In this document: in pieces, positions 20,923-29,911 of the stretch
How the letters are laid out: every line of letters starts with the position of its first letter
Position numbering within the stretch: the first letter of the stretch is position 1
From: Phoma sp. XZ068
Lineage: Eukaryota; Ascomycota; Dothideomycetes; Pleosporales; Didymellaceae
Assembly (NCBI GenBank): GCA_004835665.1
Contig: ML240445.1
Span: 1,302,001-1,366,000 of the forward strand
Reading direction: 5' to 3'
DNA: 64,000 bases
Made by a program: the position numbers and the translations under genes
The notes under the pieces: model-generated
What the model was told of the DNA's origin: nothing
The model's input: the letters and a program-made list of their open reading frames with translations, nothing else
Databases searched by the model: none

Positions 20923-21435
20923 CTACTCCTTACCCCAAATCACCTCCGTACTCGGCTTACCCAACTCAATCGTATCTCCCACCTGCGCAGACTCCACCTC
21001 CCTCTTACCCCAGGTGACCTCTGTACTCGGCTTGCCCAGCTCGATGGTGGAACCAGGTGTAGTGATGACCAGATCGCGCTTTCCCCAGATGACCTCTGTG
21101 CTCGGCTTACCGAGCCCAATCGTATCATCCGACTTGCTCGGCTCCGAGGCCGTCTCCTCCCTCTTACCCCAGGTAACGACCGTCGTTGGATCGCCCAGCT
21201 GAATGGTAGAACCGGGTTTGCTGTCGATGAGGTCGCGCGTACCCCAGGTTACAACCGTGGACGGCTTGCCAAGGCCGATTGTGGAGCCTGGATTGGCGTC
21301 GACGAGCTGTGCCTGTCCAAGGTTAGCACAGAAATTTCGTGATGCGAGGACGAGGGCAAGTACGGCTGGCTCAGCAATAGGCAGGGCGTTGGTCAGAGCC
21401 GTCAAGGCACTGACTGCAAAGAGTGCGTAGCGCAT
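20923..21435 (-). CDS. secreted repeat peptide precursor with Kex2 sites (KEP-type; function unknown)
   Basis: ATG at 21435; 170 codons unspliced. Residues 1-18 or so form a signal peptide (MRYALFAVSALTALTNALP). A 51-nt GT..AG stretch at 21313-21363 contains GCTAAC 13 nt before its CAG end and keeps the frame. It is very probably an intron, giving 153 aa and removing a segment that breaks the repeat pattern. Five imperfect repeats follow, core (G/D)xTIxLGKPSTxV(T/I)WGK, spaced about 24-29 residues. Three end in the dibasic KR (unspliced residues 91-92, 119-120, 144-145), the first in TR, and the last in KE at the stop. This is the architecture of Kex2-processed precursors (alpha-pheromone-like, dikaritin RiPP and KEP families). 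There are no Cys in the repeats and no Trp-Cys pheromone motif, so it is not an alpha-pheromone. No UstY-type (DUF3328) oxidase is adjacent. The product is unknown. Confidence 0.82.
   Translation of the reverse strand: MRYALFAVSALTALTNALPIAEPAVLALVLASRNFCANLGQAQLVDANPGSTIGLGKPSTVVTWGTRDLIDSKPGSTIQLGDPTTVVTWGKREETASEPSKSDDTIGLGKPSTEVIWGKRDLVITTPGSTIELGKPSTEVTWGKREVESAQVGDTIELGKPSTEVIWGKE
21313..21363 (-). other. probable in-frame 51-nt intron in the peptide precursor
   Basis: On the minus strand it begins GTACTT and ends GGACAG, with GCTAAC near the 3' end. Its length is 17 codons, so both spliced and unspliced forms stay in frame. Splicing joins AEPA to AQLVDANP. Confidence 0.65.
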
Positions 21436-22152
21436 GGTGTCGAGGTATGATCTGGTCTAATTCTGACCTCTGTGTGCTGCTGGCTCACGGTATAAGGACT
21501 ACCGCTAGAATGTGGGGAGAGATTGACAATGATCATATACCTCGTGGCTCATCCTGGTACCGTTCATGACATGGGCTCCGAGGTTCAGGGCTTGAGCATC
21601 GGCAGGGGAGTATGGGTAAAGCGTAACTGTCATGTCGCTGGAGAGCGGTTACTGGACCCTGGATCATCTCGACTACAGCAAGCCATACCAATGGCCTGGG
21701 TCTGGTAGGCATATGCCTGTTATAGCGGTGGCCTAGATCAAGAAGACGAGACGTTGTCTGGTACATAACATATGGTTTGCAACGACTGGTCGAGCTGACT
21801 TCAGCCGTGATGCATATGCCATGTATACCACAATCGGTGCCACGACTGCAAGCGGAAGGTGTTCACAGAGCAGACATGGAGAAGCGAGAATCATATATAT
21901 ATGCTTCTTACATTGCGGCTAAATGAACAGTGGCTTGGCTTGACCAGGGTTCATCCAAACCTCCAAATTCGATCCACTCAGTATACACTTACATACTATA
22001 CAGTACAAGTCTAGACGCCGCCGTCTACACCTCTTATTTATGCAAAGGTATATCCAACATACCAACCTCCATGCAAGCCAAAACGCCATTTCTAAACGCC
22101 TTTCTAGTGCTTCAATATACATAGTGCGACGAACATGGTAGGTGCCGACCGC
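21436..22152. promoter_or_regulatory. upstream region of the peptide precursor
   Basis: 717 bp between the precursor start (minus strand) and the 3' end of the PPR gene. It holds the precursor promoter and the PPR terminator; no motif or gene is called. A short ATATATATAT run lies near 21893. Confidence 0.4.
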
Positions 22153-24261
22153 TCAAGGCTCTGGATCTTTCGGCTTCTCTCCAAACTCGGCCTCAAGCCA
22201 TGTCTCCCAGACTTTTTTCGATGATGTGGGATTTGGTTCCGCTTCAACCGGCTTGCTCGTGGCCGCGGCCAGCCAATCATGGGCATCCGGATCTTTGGGC
22301 CGCTCTCCAAATTCCGCCTCGACCCAAGATGCCCACGTCTCATTGAGATCGGTAGATCGCTGCTCTGAAACCTCGGTGGGGATGCTGTCGTCCCAGTCGC
22401 TCAAGTTGTCAACTGGCATATCACCATCTCCTGCAACAATCGGCTGGCCATACATGAGGTCGTCGATGCTGAACTCTGGAGTCGCGCCAGGGTCTGGTTC
22501 CTTCAAGTCTTTAACAAAACTCGAAACGGCAATGAGCAGGTTATCTGCAGCCCATGCTGGCGCCAGATTTGACTTTTTAGCTTGAGCCCAGCGTGTCGTT
22601 TTCAGCGCGCCGCCAAGTATGGAATGTCGGTCAAGTCCCCTGTTCGCCACCTCTTTCAGGAGGTGATTGAATGCGCTCGTATTACCAGTTACAGAACACA
22701 AGCTGAGCATGAACTCGTATGCCTTGGCCATGTCTTTTGGCATAGCCATCTCTTTGATGCTATTCATCTCGTCCCATACGTAGACGCCACCCTGCCAGTC
22801 AGCCCGGCGGATACAGTCGCCCAGGAGTCGTGTGAGGCCGGCCATGTCAAGACCCCAGCCGTCGGCTTTCATCTCGTAGTAGACGTCTAGAGCACGATCG
22901 AAACCGCCAAACTTCAGCACGCCACCAATCAAGGCGCCGAATACCATTGGTGTTGGGTGCACCTTCTGGTATACTTTTGTTTCGTTGATGCGAATCAGAC
23001 GACCTTGACTTGCTTCATTGATGGTGACATTTGGGTCAGCGAGCATCAGTGCATCGCTCACTCCACGCATCCATGCGACGAATCGAGAGAAGCCGTCAGG
23101 CCGTCGCTCTGAGATATAGTGACCCAGGATGTAGCGCAGGGTAAGCTCGTTGGGGCGTATTTTGGATGCATGGAAAGCTAGGATAACATCATCGACCATC
23201 TCAGGGCGGCGCCATCGTTTGAAGCCGGCGATGAGTATGTTGAAGGTCTGAACGTCTGGCGGAGCAGAAGACACAAAGAGGTTGTGGCAGATCTTGGCGA
23301 GTGCACTTGCAGCTTCTCTATCATCCTTCCTGTCTCTCGAATCGTGGCGCAATAGGTCCTTGAGACCGTTGTTCAGCCGTTGTGTGGTTTCGTAAAAGTC
23401 GCCGTCGGGGTCCTGATAATAGCGCGGAACTGCTGGCTGATCTGGATAGATGTGCGCCTGCAGCGATTCATCGAAATCAGTGTGCACAGGAACTAGGTGC
23501 AACCGAACGATGTGGGCCAGAATTTCTTTCCGGGCTTTCCAAGCTTGTGCATCGTTGAAGGCAGCAACCCTCTCGATCTGTGGTGAAACAGCTGTCCGTG
23601 CTTGCCGTGGGACAGTAACGCGGCGTAGAAGTGAGTGTATAAGTACTGCAGCGCACAGCTCCTGCATTGTGAGCTTCTTCCAAGTGTGTCGTTTCCGCAT
23701 CGCCGCCAGCCGGACCATATCTGGCGCCCACAGTGACTGCGGCGGCAGGTTGTATGGCTTGACCCGATGGCCTGTGTTCGCTGGCCACTGAAGCTGCTGC
23801 ATACCAGGAAACCTGGAGTCCCACCGCAGCTCCTCCCACGATCCATGCGGGTCGTCGTAGGCCCGCGAGTGCATTCTATGAAACAGTCTCTGATCGTCGG
23901 CGAGGTCCATGCCCGCGACCTGGGTGACCCGCGTCCAGTCCAGGTCGGAGGGCAGCCTTTCGAGCGGGACATGGTCGATGGACTCGTGCTCGACGTGCGT
24001 CTGGCCTCTGGCTCTCAACGGGCAGACCAGAGGGCGCTCCAGCGCCGCCTTCAGCGACTCAATGGCCTCGTCCCACATCTGCCCACCTCGCTGTGCCCGC
24101 GCGCCCATGGCAATCCCGGCAGCGGGGACGGCTGGAGGCGCCATGGTGAGCGGCCGAGCGCGGAGCGGGCTTCGCGAGCCATTGTGCACTGTCCGACTGC
24201 CGCAGGAAATGCATCGGCAGGATCCCGGGTTCTGCGTTGCCCGGGACCAGAGAGCCAGCAT
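22153..24261 (-). CDS. mitochondrial PPR (pentatricopeptide repeat) protein
   Basis: Single exon from the ATG at 24261, 702 aa; upstream codons in frame lack an ATG. The N terminus (MLALWSRATQ, then a Ser/Arg/Cys-rich stretch without acids) looks like a mitochondrial presequence. The middle has PPR-type helical hairpins: TFNILIAGFKRWRRPEMVDDVILAF, VFGALIGGVLKFGGFDRALDVYYEM and LTRLLGDCIRRADWQGGVYVWDEM. The C terminus carries a duplicated motif, WASWVEAEFGERPKDP and WETWLEAEFGEKPKDP, about 33 residues apart. PPR proteins bind organellar RNA; in fungi they act in mitochondrial RNA stability, processing or translation. The exact yeast counterpart is not recognised. It is divergent from the PNPOx-like gene. 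Confidence 0.82.
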   Translation of the reverse strand: MLALWSRATQNPGSCRCISCGSRTVHNGSRSPLRARPLTMAPPAVPAAGIAMGARAQRGGQMWDEAIESLKAALERPLVCPLRARGQTHVEHESIDHVPLERLPSDLDWTRVTQVAGMDLADDQRLFHRMHSRAYDDPHGSWEELRWDSRFPGMQQLQWPANTGHRVKPYNLPPQSLWAPDMVRLAAMRKRHTWKKLTMQELCAAVLIHSLLRRVTVPRQARTAVSPQIERVAAFNDAQAWKARKEILAHIVRLHLVPVHTDFDESLQAHIYPDQPAVPRYYQDPDGDFYETTQRLNNGLKDLLRHDSRDRKDDREAASALAKICHNLFVSSAPPDVQTFNILIAGFKRWRRPEMVDDVILAFHASKIRPNELTLRYILGHYISERRPDGFSRFVAWMRGVSDALMLADPNVTINEASQGRLIRINETKVYQKVHPTPMVFGALIGGVLKFGGFDRALDVYYEMKADGWGLDMAGLTRLLGDCIRRADWQGGVYVWDEMNSIKEMAMPKDMAKAYEFMLSLCSVTGNTSAFNHLLKEVANRGLDRHSILGGALKTTRWAQAKKSNLAPAWAADNLLIAVSSFVKDLKEPDPGATPEFSIDDLMYGQPIVAGDGDMPVDNLSDWDDSIPTEVSEQRSTDLNETWASWVEAEFGERPKDPDAHDWLAAATSKPVEAEPNPTSSKKVWETWLEAEFGEKPKDPEP

Positions 24262-24971
24262 TGCTACCGGGGCATGCTGCACTGGGGGCGGAGCGGCGGC
24301 GATGCGAATCGCGGAGTGTGGGGCGATTCGACGCACTTTGGGGGACGAAGACGAGGAAACGGGGTCGCGGCGGATACAGCTGTGCACTCGGCGGTCTCGA
24401 GTATGCAGCAAGGCGTTTGTGGCGGTGCAATGCGACTTTGATGTGATGCTCGAAGATTATCGTCTGATCGGGGACTGCCACCAAAACGCCGACCACTGCA
24501 GTCTTGGCATTCGATGTTGCGCGTGGAAGCTGGAACTGTGCATGCTTCTCGGCGACACCGGACTGTGGTCCAGTGACTACGGATGCATCTCTGCGGTCTG
24601 ATATCACCGTGTCAGCCATCCATGTTGAACACGGGAGACTTCACTACCATGGCCTCGCAGCACGAGTGGCATATCCTCCTAACCAGCTGCAGTAAGCTCG
24701 GCTGAATAAGCAACCAATCTCCAAAATGTCGCAAAAAGTTCCAAGCATAGCAAACCAATTATACAAAACCTGGATGTGGCAAGAGACGGAGTACCTTTGT
24801 GCAATTGTGTGACTATCGACTTGTTTGTGGAATACCATACACCAGCGCCATATCCAGCTTGGCCATCCACCTCTCTACTGCTTTCCACTCCGCATCTGGA
24901 CAATTATATCAGCCTTCAAAAGCGCGCCCATACCTCAGCGACATTACCACAACATACTCAAGTCACCCAAA
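24262..24971. promoter_or_regulatory. divergent promoter region (PPR / PNPOx-like)
   Basis: 710 bp between divergent ATGs. Open frames extend into it from both genes without ATG. No specific element is called. Confidence 0.45.
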
Positions 24972-25802
24972 ATGCCCAAATTTCATCAGTCGTTGAACAA
25001 CGACCATGTCGAGTTCATCAACGCCCAACCCCTCTTCTACGTTGCCAGCGCTCCCTGGGCTGGTGACCACATCAACATCTCCCCCAAAGCGCACCCGTCA
25101 CAAACATTCTCCATCCTCGGCCCCAATACAGTCGCCTACCTCGACGCCACAGGCCATGGTTGCGAGACCATTGCGCACGTCTACGAAAACGGGCGCGTAA
25201 CGTTGCTTTTCAGCTCTTCTGGCCTACATGCCAAGACCTTACGGCTGTTCTGCTCAGGCCGTGTAGTTGAGAAATGGGATCAGCACTTCAACGAGTTGCG
25301 CGCCAAGATGGCATCCGAAAATGGTGATTCAGTGGACATCACAGGTGCACGTGCAATCATTGTCCTGAAGATCAAGAAAGTGCAAACCAGCTGTGGATTC
25401 AGCATGCTTCCCGGTGTCGAGGAAGGCGACGCAACAGCCTTTGCAGATCACGACGACGAAAAGGACGGGCGAGAGACGCTGGAAGCTTGGGCGGCGAAGA
25501 AGATTGAAAGAAAGGAGATGATGGATTTCCAGAAGCTCAATAACGCTTATAGTCTGGATGGACTGCCGGGACTGAAGAGTGCCAGGGCTTCGCAGGATCA
25601 GAATGTTGCGATTGAGGACACCAAGGTGTGGCTGAGGAAGGTCAGCAGACAATCGGACACTGTGGCTTTTGGTGTTGGGCTGGGTTTCATCATCATGATT
25701 GTGCTTAGTCTGGTGGGCTTCATCCACATTGAGCCGAGTTTTCTGACACACATCCTGAACTTCCAGAAGCGGCAGATGGGAGATTATCACGATGAGCTAT
25801 GA
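24972..25802 (+). CDS. pyridoxamine-phosphate-oxidase-like (split-barrel) protein with C-terminal membrane segment
   Basis: Single exon, 276 aa, start MPKFHQSL at 24972. The N-terminal 150 residues match the PNPOx-like FMN-binding split barrel (PF01243 type): FINAQPLFYVASAPWAGDHINISPKA, then FSILGPNTVAYLDATGHGCETIAHV and GRVTLLFSSSGLHAKTLRLFCSGRV. A charged linker follows. A hydrophobic helix near residues 233-256 (TVAFGVGLGFIIMIVLSLVGFI) predicts a single C-terminal transmembrane anchor. True PNPO enzymes make pyridoxal phosphate; this branch usually lacks proof of that activity and may be a flavin- or F420-like oxidoreductase or a non-catalytic binder. It converges on the METTL4-like gene with only 189 bp between stops. 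Confidence 0.82.
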   Translation: MPKFHQSLNNDHVEFINAQPLFYVASAPWAGDHINISPKAHPSQTFSILGPNTVAYLDATGHGCETIAHVYENGRVTLLFSSSGLHAKTLRLFCSGRVVEKWDQHFNELRAKMASENGDSVDITGARAIIVLKIKKVQTSCGFSMLPGVEEGDATAFADHDDEKDGRETLEAWAAKKIERKEMMDFQKLNNAYSLDGLPGLKSARASQDQNVAIEDTKVWLRKVSRQSDTVAFGVGLGFIIMIVLSLVGFIHIEPSFLTHILNFQKRQMGDYHDEL

Positions 25803-25991
25803 GCCCGAAGTGTGTATACTGGAGTATGGCTTGAACAGACACAGCATTTGCGAGGTGTGAATCGGCGAGACATTACTAGTACTATCGAATTGTAATTTAC
25901 AGCATCTTGATACACTTGTACAATGGCAGCTTGTCGAGCTGTAAGACCCTGCAGTCTCTTCTCAACGATAGCGCACGCTCCTCTCCAACAT

Positions 25992-27338
25992 TTACTGCTC
26001 GTTCGCATCGTTTGCCCAGTAGATGTCCGAATTATACTTGAGTACCTCATTTCCCCAAGACGTCCACCCACTGACAAGATACCGCGCGAAGATCTCAAGT
26101 GCACTGTAATCGGTAGGTTCCGGCATATATGGCTCTAACAAGTCCTTCAGACATGGCTTCCGCGAATGTATGTCCGGTACAGCAGCAATGACCCTTCTCC
26201 GAGGGTTGGACGCATGTGTCATCGTAGTCCACGAATTCGGGGCCGCTCGTCCTAGAAGTAGGACCTCGTACGGCTTCCGCATCGCATCATCGATGTTGAA
26301 CATTGGCTCTCCCTCGGTGGTCGTCTTGATCCAGACCCACTCCTCAACCAGTCCAATATTCCAAGTCTCGAACAGGCCGCCCGGGCCCAGGACGTGTTCT
26401 CGCAAAGCTGATTTGTTAGTGATCCAGATGCCCACAAGAGCGTTGTGTTCAAGGTAGTTATCAAGGTCCATCTTCAGTAGCATCCTTTTCAAGTACGGCA
26501 TACCTCCAATTTGCTCGTAAGCACCCTTGCGCTTGGCGGAGCGATTTGGCCACGGTGGATCTAGGAGAACCAAATGGAAGTGGCGAGGGAGGTTGTGTTC
26601 ATCCGTGGCCTCGCGGAAAGACGAACGAAAAGAGCCTGGATGGTCGCAGTCGCCGAGGAAGAAAGAGGAACGAGGCGGTACTGTGAAATGATAGGCGTGG
26701 GATTCATGCTCTTCCCCGGCCCGTCCTCGGGTGATGGCCAGGTTCAGGGACTGACTCTCTGCGTTGTGAAACGCAGGTGACCAGTCTATTGTGGTTCCAT
26801 ACTGTAAAGCTGCGTCCCCAAATGTAGAGTATGTCATTATCCATTGCTGTGCGATGTCTCCGGAAATCGCTAGTTGCACCTCTGGTGCACCCAGAGAAGC
26901 CATCATCGTCTGGAAGTCGAATGAAGCGTCATCAACTTTGCTATCTTGACCAGCAGCCCACTCTCGAAGTCGATACTCTAACCCCCTTTCAAGGTCATTG
27001 GTTACTGTGGCGCCCTTGCTATACTGTGGGCATTGGGGGAGAAGCTTCCTTGGAGCGCACCACGGGCCAGGAACGTGAGCTTTTATGTCGAGCAATGCTT
27101 GCTGGACGAGTAACTTGTAAGCTTCATGGTGTGTTACGTCGACCGAAGTGAACCCTGGAGGCTTGCTTGCCCTGGGTTGATATTGTTCCTTTGGCTGGAT
27201 TGGCTCTGCCAGTGGGGTAGTGGACAGAAGGGTACCGGAGCGGCTCTGAGCGGCGGCAATGGATGTGGGTATATCGACGAGAGTAATTTCACAGTCCGCG
27301 CTCTGGTAGAGGATGGCACTCCGTTGGTCGGGTAGCAT
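25992..27338 (-). CDS. MT-A70 family adenine-N6 methyltransferase, METTL4-like
   Basis: Single exon, 448 aa from the ATG at 27338. The C-terminal half is an MT-A70 domain. LVLLDPPWPN contains the catalytic DPPW motif at about 260-263; it is followed by GGMPYLKRMLLKMDL, LVGIWITNKSALREHV, VEEWVWIKTTTEGEPMF, RKPYEVLLLGR and the end block KPCLKDLLEPYMP-ALEIFARYLVSGWTSWGNEVLKY, the order seen in METTL4 rather than METTL3/14. METTL4 proteins methylate adenine N6 (U2 snRNA internal m6Am in animals; DNA 6mA is claimed in several systems). No zinc fingers or METTL3-type N-terminal region are present. All expected catalytic residues appear intact. It is divergent from the carrier gene. Confidence 0.88.
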   Translation of the reverse strand: MLPDQRSAILYQSADCEITLVDIPTSIAAAQSRSGTLLSTTPLAEPIQPKEQYQPRASKPPGFTSVDVTHHEAYKLLVQQALLDIKAHVPGPWCAPRKLLPQCPQYSKGATVTNDLERGLEYRLREWAAGQDSKVDDASFDFQTMMASLGAPEVQLAISGDIAQQWIMTYSTFGDAALQYGTTIDWSPAFHNAESQSLNLAITRGRAGEEHESHAYHFTVPPRSSFFLGDCDHPGSFRSSFREATDEHNLPRHFHLVLLDPPWPNRSAKRKGAYEQIGGMPYLKRMLLKMDLDNYLEHNALVGIWITNKSALREHVLGPGGLFETWNIGLVEEWVWIKTTTEGEPMFNIDDAMRKPYEVLLLGRAAPNSWTTMTHASNPRRRVIAAVPDIHSRKPCLKDLLEPYMPEPTDYSALEIFARYLVSGWTSWGNEVLKYNSDIYWANDANEQ

Positions 27339-27792
27339 TGCAAACAGCCTTGGGACGTACAAGAAGCAAGAGAGAACTTGTGGCAGAAGCTGCGACCTTT
27401 ACCTATCTCGTCGCTGCCGCATTTGGCAGCACCTACGCACTCATCTACGGTTCGAAAAACGCAACACACAGCTTAGAGCGCTTTCATCCAGACCATAGCA
27501 ACAGTCGGATGCACCTGCAAAGTCGATGCTGTCGCGTGACATGCCGGCCGTGGAGCTTTTCCGCGTAGTATCGGTCAAACGCAGGCTTTTCCGAAAAGAG
27601 ATTCGAGATCCTCGGCTTAACGTCATGGGCCTGGAGCGGCATCTCGACGACCACACACGGGCGGCGCTTTCTAATCCCCCACAAAACTCCACGTTCCGAG
27701 GCTTGTCAACGTTTGTTTAGGATATCGCCTGGAATCATACAAACATTCACACAGACACACACTCCATGTCGCGGTAGCCACAACCCCTTGGC
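27339..27792. promoter_or_regulatory. divergent promoter region (METTL4-like / LEU5-type carrier)
   Basis: 454 bp between divergent ATGs, expected to hold both promoters. No specific element or gene recognised. Confidence 0.5.
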
Positions 27793-29031
27793 ATGTCCTC
27801 GCCCGCCCTCGGCCATGACGGCTCCCACATGGACACGCACATCCTGACCCGCCATGCGGACAGGCACGCCGACATGAACAGCGCCAACTACAGCAGCAGC
27901 AAAAGCACAAAGACACCGCCGCTATGTCCCACAGACAGTGACACCCTTGTGCCCTCGCGGGCAGGGAAAGACACACACCCCCGTGAAGCCGCGGGCAGAA
28001 AGGCCAAAGTAGATACGAAAAGCTACGAGTACCTGATAAAAAGCGGCATTGCAGGGGGCATAGCAGGCTGCGCAGCCAAAACCGCTGTCGGTCCCCTCGA
28101 CCGCGTCAAGATCCTCTTTCAGACGCAGAACCCGCAGTTTGCAAAATACTCGGGCTCGTGGACCGGCTTTCCCACCGCCGTGCGCGACATCTACCTGCAA
28201 GCCGGCGTGCAGGGGCTGTTCAAGGGGCATTCTGCGACGCTTCTTCGAATCTTCCCTTATGCAGGTATCAAGTTCCTGGCCTACGAGCAGATCCGAGCGC
28301 GCATCATTCACTCCAAAGCGCAAGAAACCGCGGGCCGCCGCTTTGTATCTGGCAGCCTGGCAGGCATGGTGAGCGTATTCTTCACCTACCCACTCGAGGT
28401 GATCAGGGTGCGACTTGCGTTCGAGACACGAGCTGGCGAAAAGTCCAACTTCTCGTCGATTGTGCGAAAGATCTACTCTGAGCACGCCGCACCAACGAGC
28501 CACAACCCAGGCAATGCGCTCACCGCAACCGCGACCCAAGCCGTTGAGAAGTTCACACCACAAACAGGGTTGAGTAACTTCTTCCGGGGCTTCACACCTA
28601 CGCTGCTTGGCATGGTGCCTTATGCCGGCGCCTCGTTCCTCGCACACGATACCATGAGCGACGTTATGCGCTGGCCACTTCTTGCGCCTTATACCGTTCT
28701 GCCCAATACGGCCCGCGAAGAGACGTCTACGACCAGCCGGAAACCGGCACAACTGCGCTACTGGGCCGAGCTAAGCACCGGCGGTATCGCAGGATTTGTG
28801 TCGCAGACAGTATCGTACCCGCTCGAGGTGATAAGGCGGCGGATGCAAGTGGGCGGTGTAGTGGGTGACGGGCATAGGTTGGGCATTGCAGAAGTTGCCA
28901 AGCGCATCTATGTCGAAAGAGGCTGGAGGGGATTCTTTGTTGGCTTGACAATAGGATACGTCAAGGTGGTGCCCATGGTTGCAACGAGTTTCTTCGTCTA
29001 CGAGAGGGGCAAGTACTATCTCGGCATATAA
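27793..29031 (+). CDS. LEU5: mitochondrial carrier, LEU5/SLC25A42 type (coenzyme A)
   Basis: Single exon, 412 aa. An N-terminal extension of about 75 residues rich in His/Ser/Thr precedes three tandem mitochondrial-carrier repeats. The signature motifs are PLDRVK (first repeat), PLEVIR (second) and PLEVIR (third), with GIAGGIAGCAAKTAVG, SGSLAGMVSVFFTYPLEV and STGGIAGFVSQTVSYPLEV at the odd-numbered helices. LFKGHSATLLRIFPYAGIKF and NFFRGFTPTLLGMVPYAGASF are typical of the LEU5/Graves-disease-carrier/SLC25A42 branch, which moves coenzyme A (or PAP/ADP) across the inner mitochondrial membrane. An insertion between repeats 2 and 3 (HAAPTSHNPGNALTATATQ) is usual for fungal orthologues. Substrate is by family inference. 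Confidence 0.88.
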   Translation: MSSPALGHDGSHMDTHILTRHADRHADMNSANYSSSKSTKTPPLCPTDSDTLVPSRAGKDTHPREAAGRKAKVDTKSYEYLIKSGIAGGIAGCAAKTAVGPLDRVKILFQTQNPQFAKYSGSWTGFPTAVRDIYLQAGVQGLFKGHSATLLRIFPYAGIKFLAYEQIRARIIHSKAQETAGRRFVSGSLAGMVSVFFTYPLEVIRVRLAFETRAGEKSNFSSIVRKIYSEHAAPTSHNPGNALTATATQAVEKFTPQTGLSNFFRGFTPTLLGMVPYAGASFLAHDTMSDVMRWPLLAPYTVLPNTAREETSTTSRKPAQLRYWAELSTGGIAGFVSQTVSYPLEVIRRRMQVGGVVGDGHRLGIAEVAKRIYVERGWRGFFVGLTIGYVKVVPMVATSFFVYERGKYYLGI

Positions 29032-29321
29032 GCAGCAGTGAGTGCATCAGGATGGGAATCCTTGGCTTGGCGTTTTGGGCGTCTTTTGGTGGAGATTGGG
29101 ACGAGCTGTGTCCTTGAGATACCTGGTCGTTGTCACATGGGTTGTCATAGACGGCTGCATCAGCGCGTGGGTTTGGTAGATGATTGATATATTCTGCCTA
29201 TGCAATGCAAACAGTCAAAGCTGCCTATTTGTTGCTGCCGTATCAACGACTCGTGACCTGGCCTTGTTCCTCTGCCTCGAGCGTGTTCCTCGGTCCCACT
29301 CTATCGTCGTGGGCTCGTCGG

Positions 29322-29911
29322 CTATGCGCGTCGCACTTCCCAGACCAAGTTTGTGATGCTTACTTCCTCGCTCGCCTTCTCGTCGTAGTCGAACCACTCG
29401 CCCTCGTGCAGCTCAATGTTCTCAAACTTGGTACCGGACTCGTCACCCGTGGCAAGCCATTCGCCCTGGAAGTGGTCGGTCAGCGGGAGTCTGTTTTCGG
29501 GGCACAGGGCGACATGCATCAGCCTTGAACTCGACAAACTCAAGCCCTCTGCAGTCAAACTCGAGTATGTTCTTCGTCTTGGGTGGGTCGGAGCGTTCGT
29601 AGGTCGTGGGCGCGGCCTTGATGTTGGCCGAGTGTTCACGCTGTGCAATTGTGAGCGCGACGCGGGGGGAGGCAGAGGGCAGTGAGAAAGACCTTACAGT
29701 TCTTGCACTTCCACACGAAATTGGCCTCGCCCTTGCTGCCGCTGATTTCGTTCTGCTCGAAGCGGCTCACCGAGACCCAGTTGGGGTGGGTTTCGCGGCA
29801 CGAGGTGCACTGCACTTTGAACGTGTAGTAGAAGGGCGCGTCCTCGGTGTCGAGGGGGCGCAGGTCGGTCACGCCGTTGAGCTCGGCCTTGAGGGCGAGG
29901 GCGAGCACCAT
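29322..29911 (-). CDS. CXXC zinc-binding protein (CZIB/UPF0587, DUF866)
   Basis: Three exons (29693-29911, 29518-29640, 29322-29465), 161 aa as in the family. Exon 1 gives MVLALALKAELNGVTDLRPL, CTSC at 35-38 and WKCKNC with CxxC at 69-72, the paired zinc ligands. Splicing AAG|GTCTTT to GCACAG restores CKREHSANIK. The second intron is best read as a GC-AG intron, GAT|GCATGT..TTCCAG (52 bp), restoring FVEFKADGEWLATG, as expected for the family. A GT donor twelve bases on would leave a 40-bp intron and four extra residues. The end block GEWFDYDEKASEEVSITNLVWEV is diagnostic. The human homologue (C1orf123) is a small soluble zinc protein of poorly known role. It is divergent from SmF. Confidence 0.88.
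29466..29517 (-). other. probable GC-AG intron of the CZIB gene
   Basis: On the minus strand it begins GCATGT and ends CTTCCAG, with CTGAC branch-like sequences 10-20 nt before the end. 52 bp, like the other introns here. Supported by the conserved protein join KAD|GEWLA. Confidence 0.65.

Noticed and set aside
20923..21435. Alpha-factor mating pheromone precursor
   Set aside because: The repeat cores have no Cys and no Trp-Cys motif of Pezizomycotina alpha-pheromones, although the precursor layout is similar.
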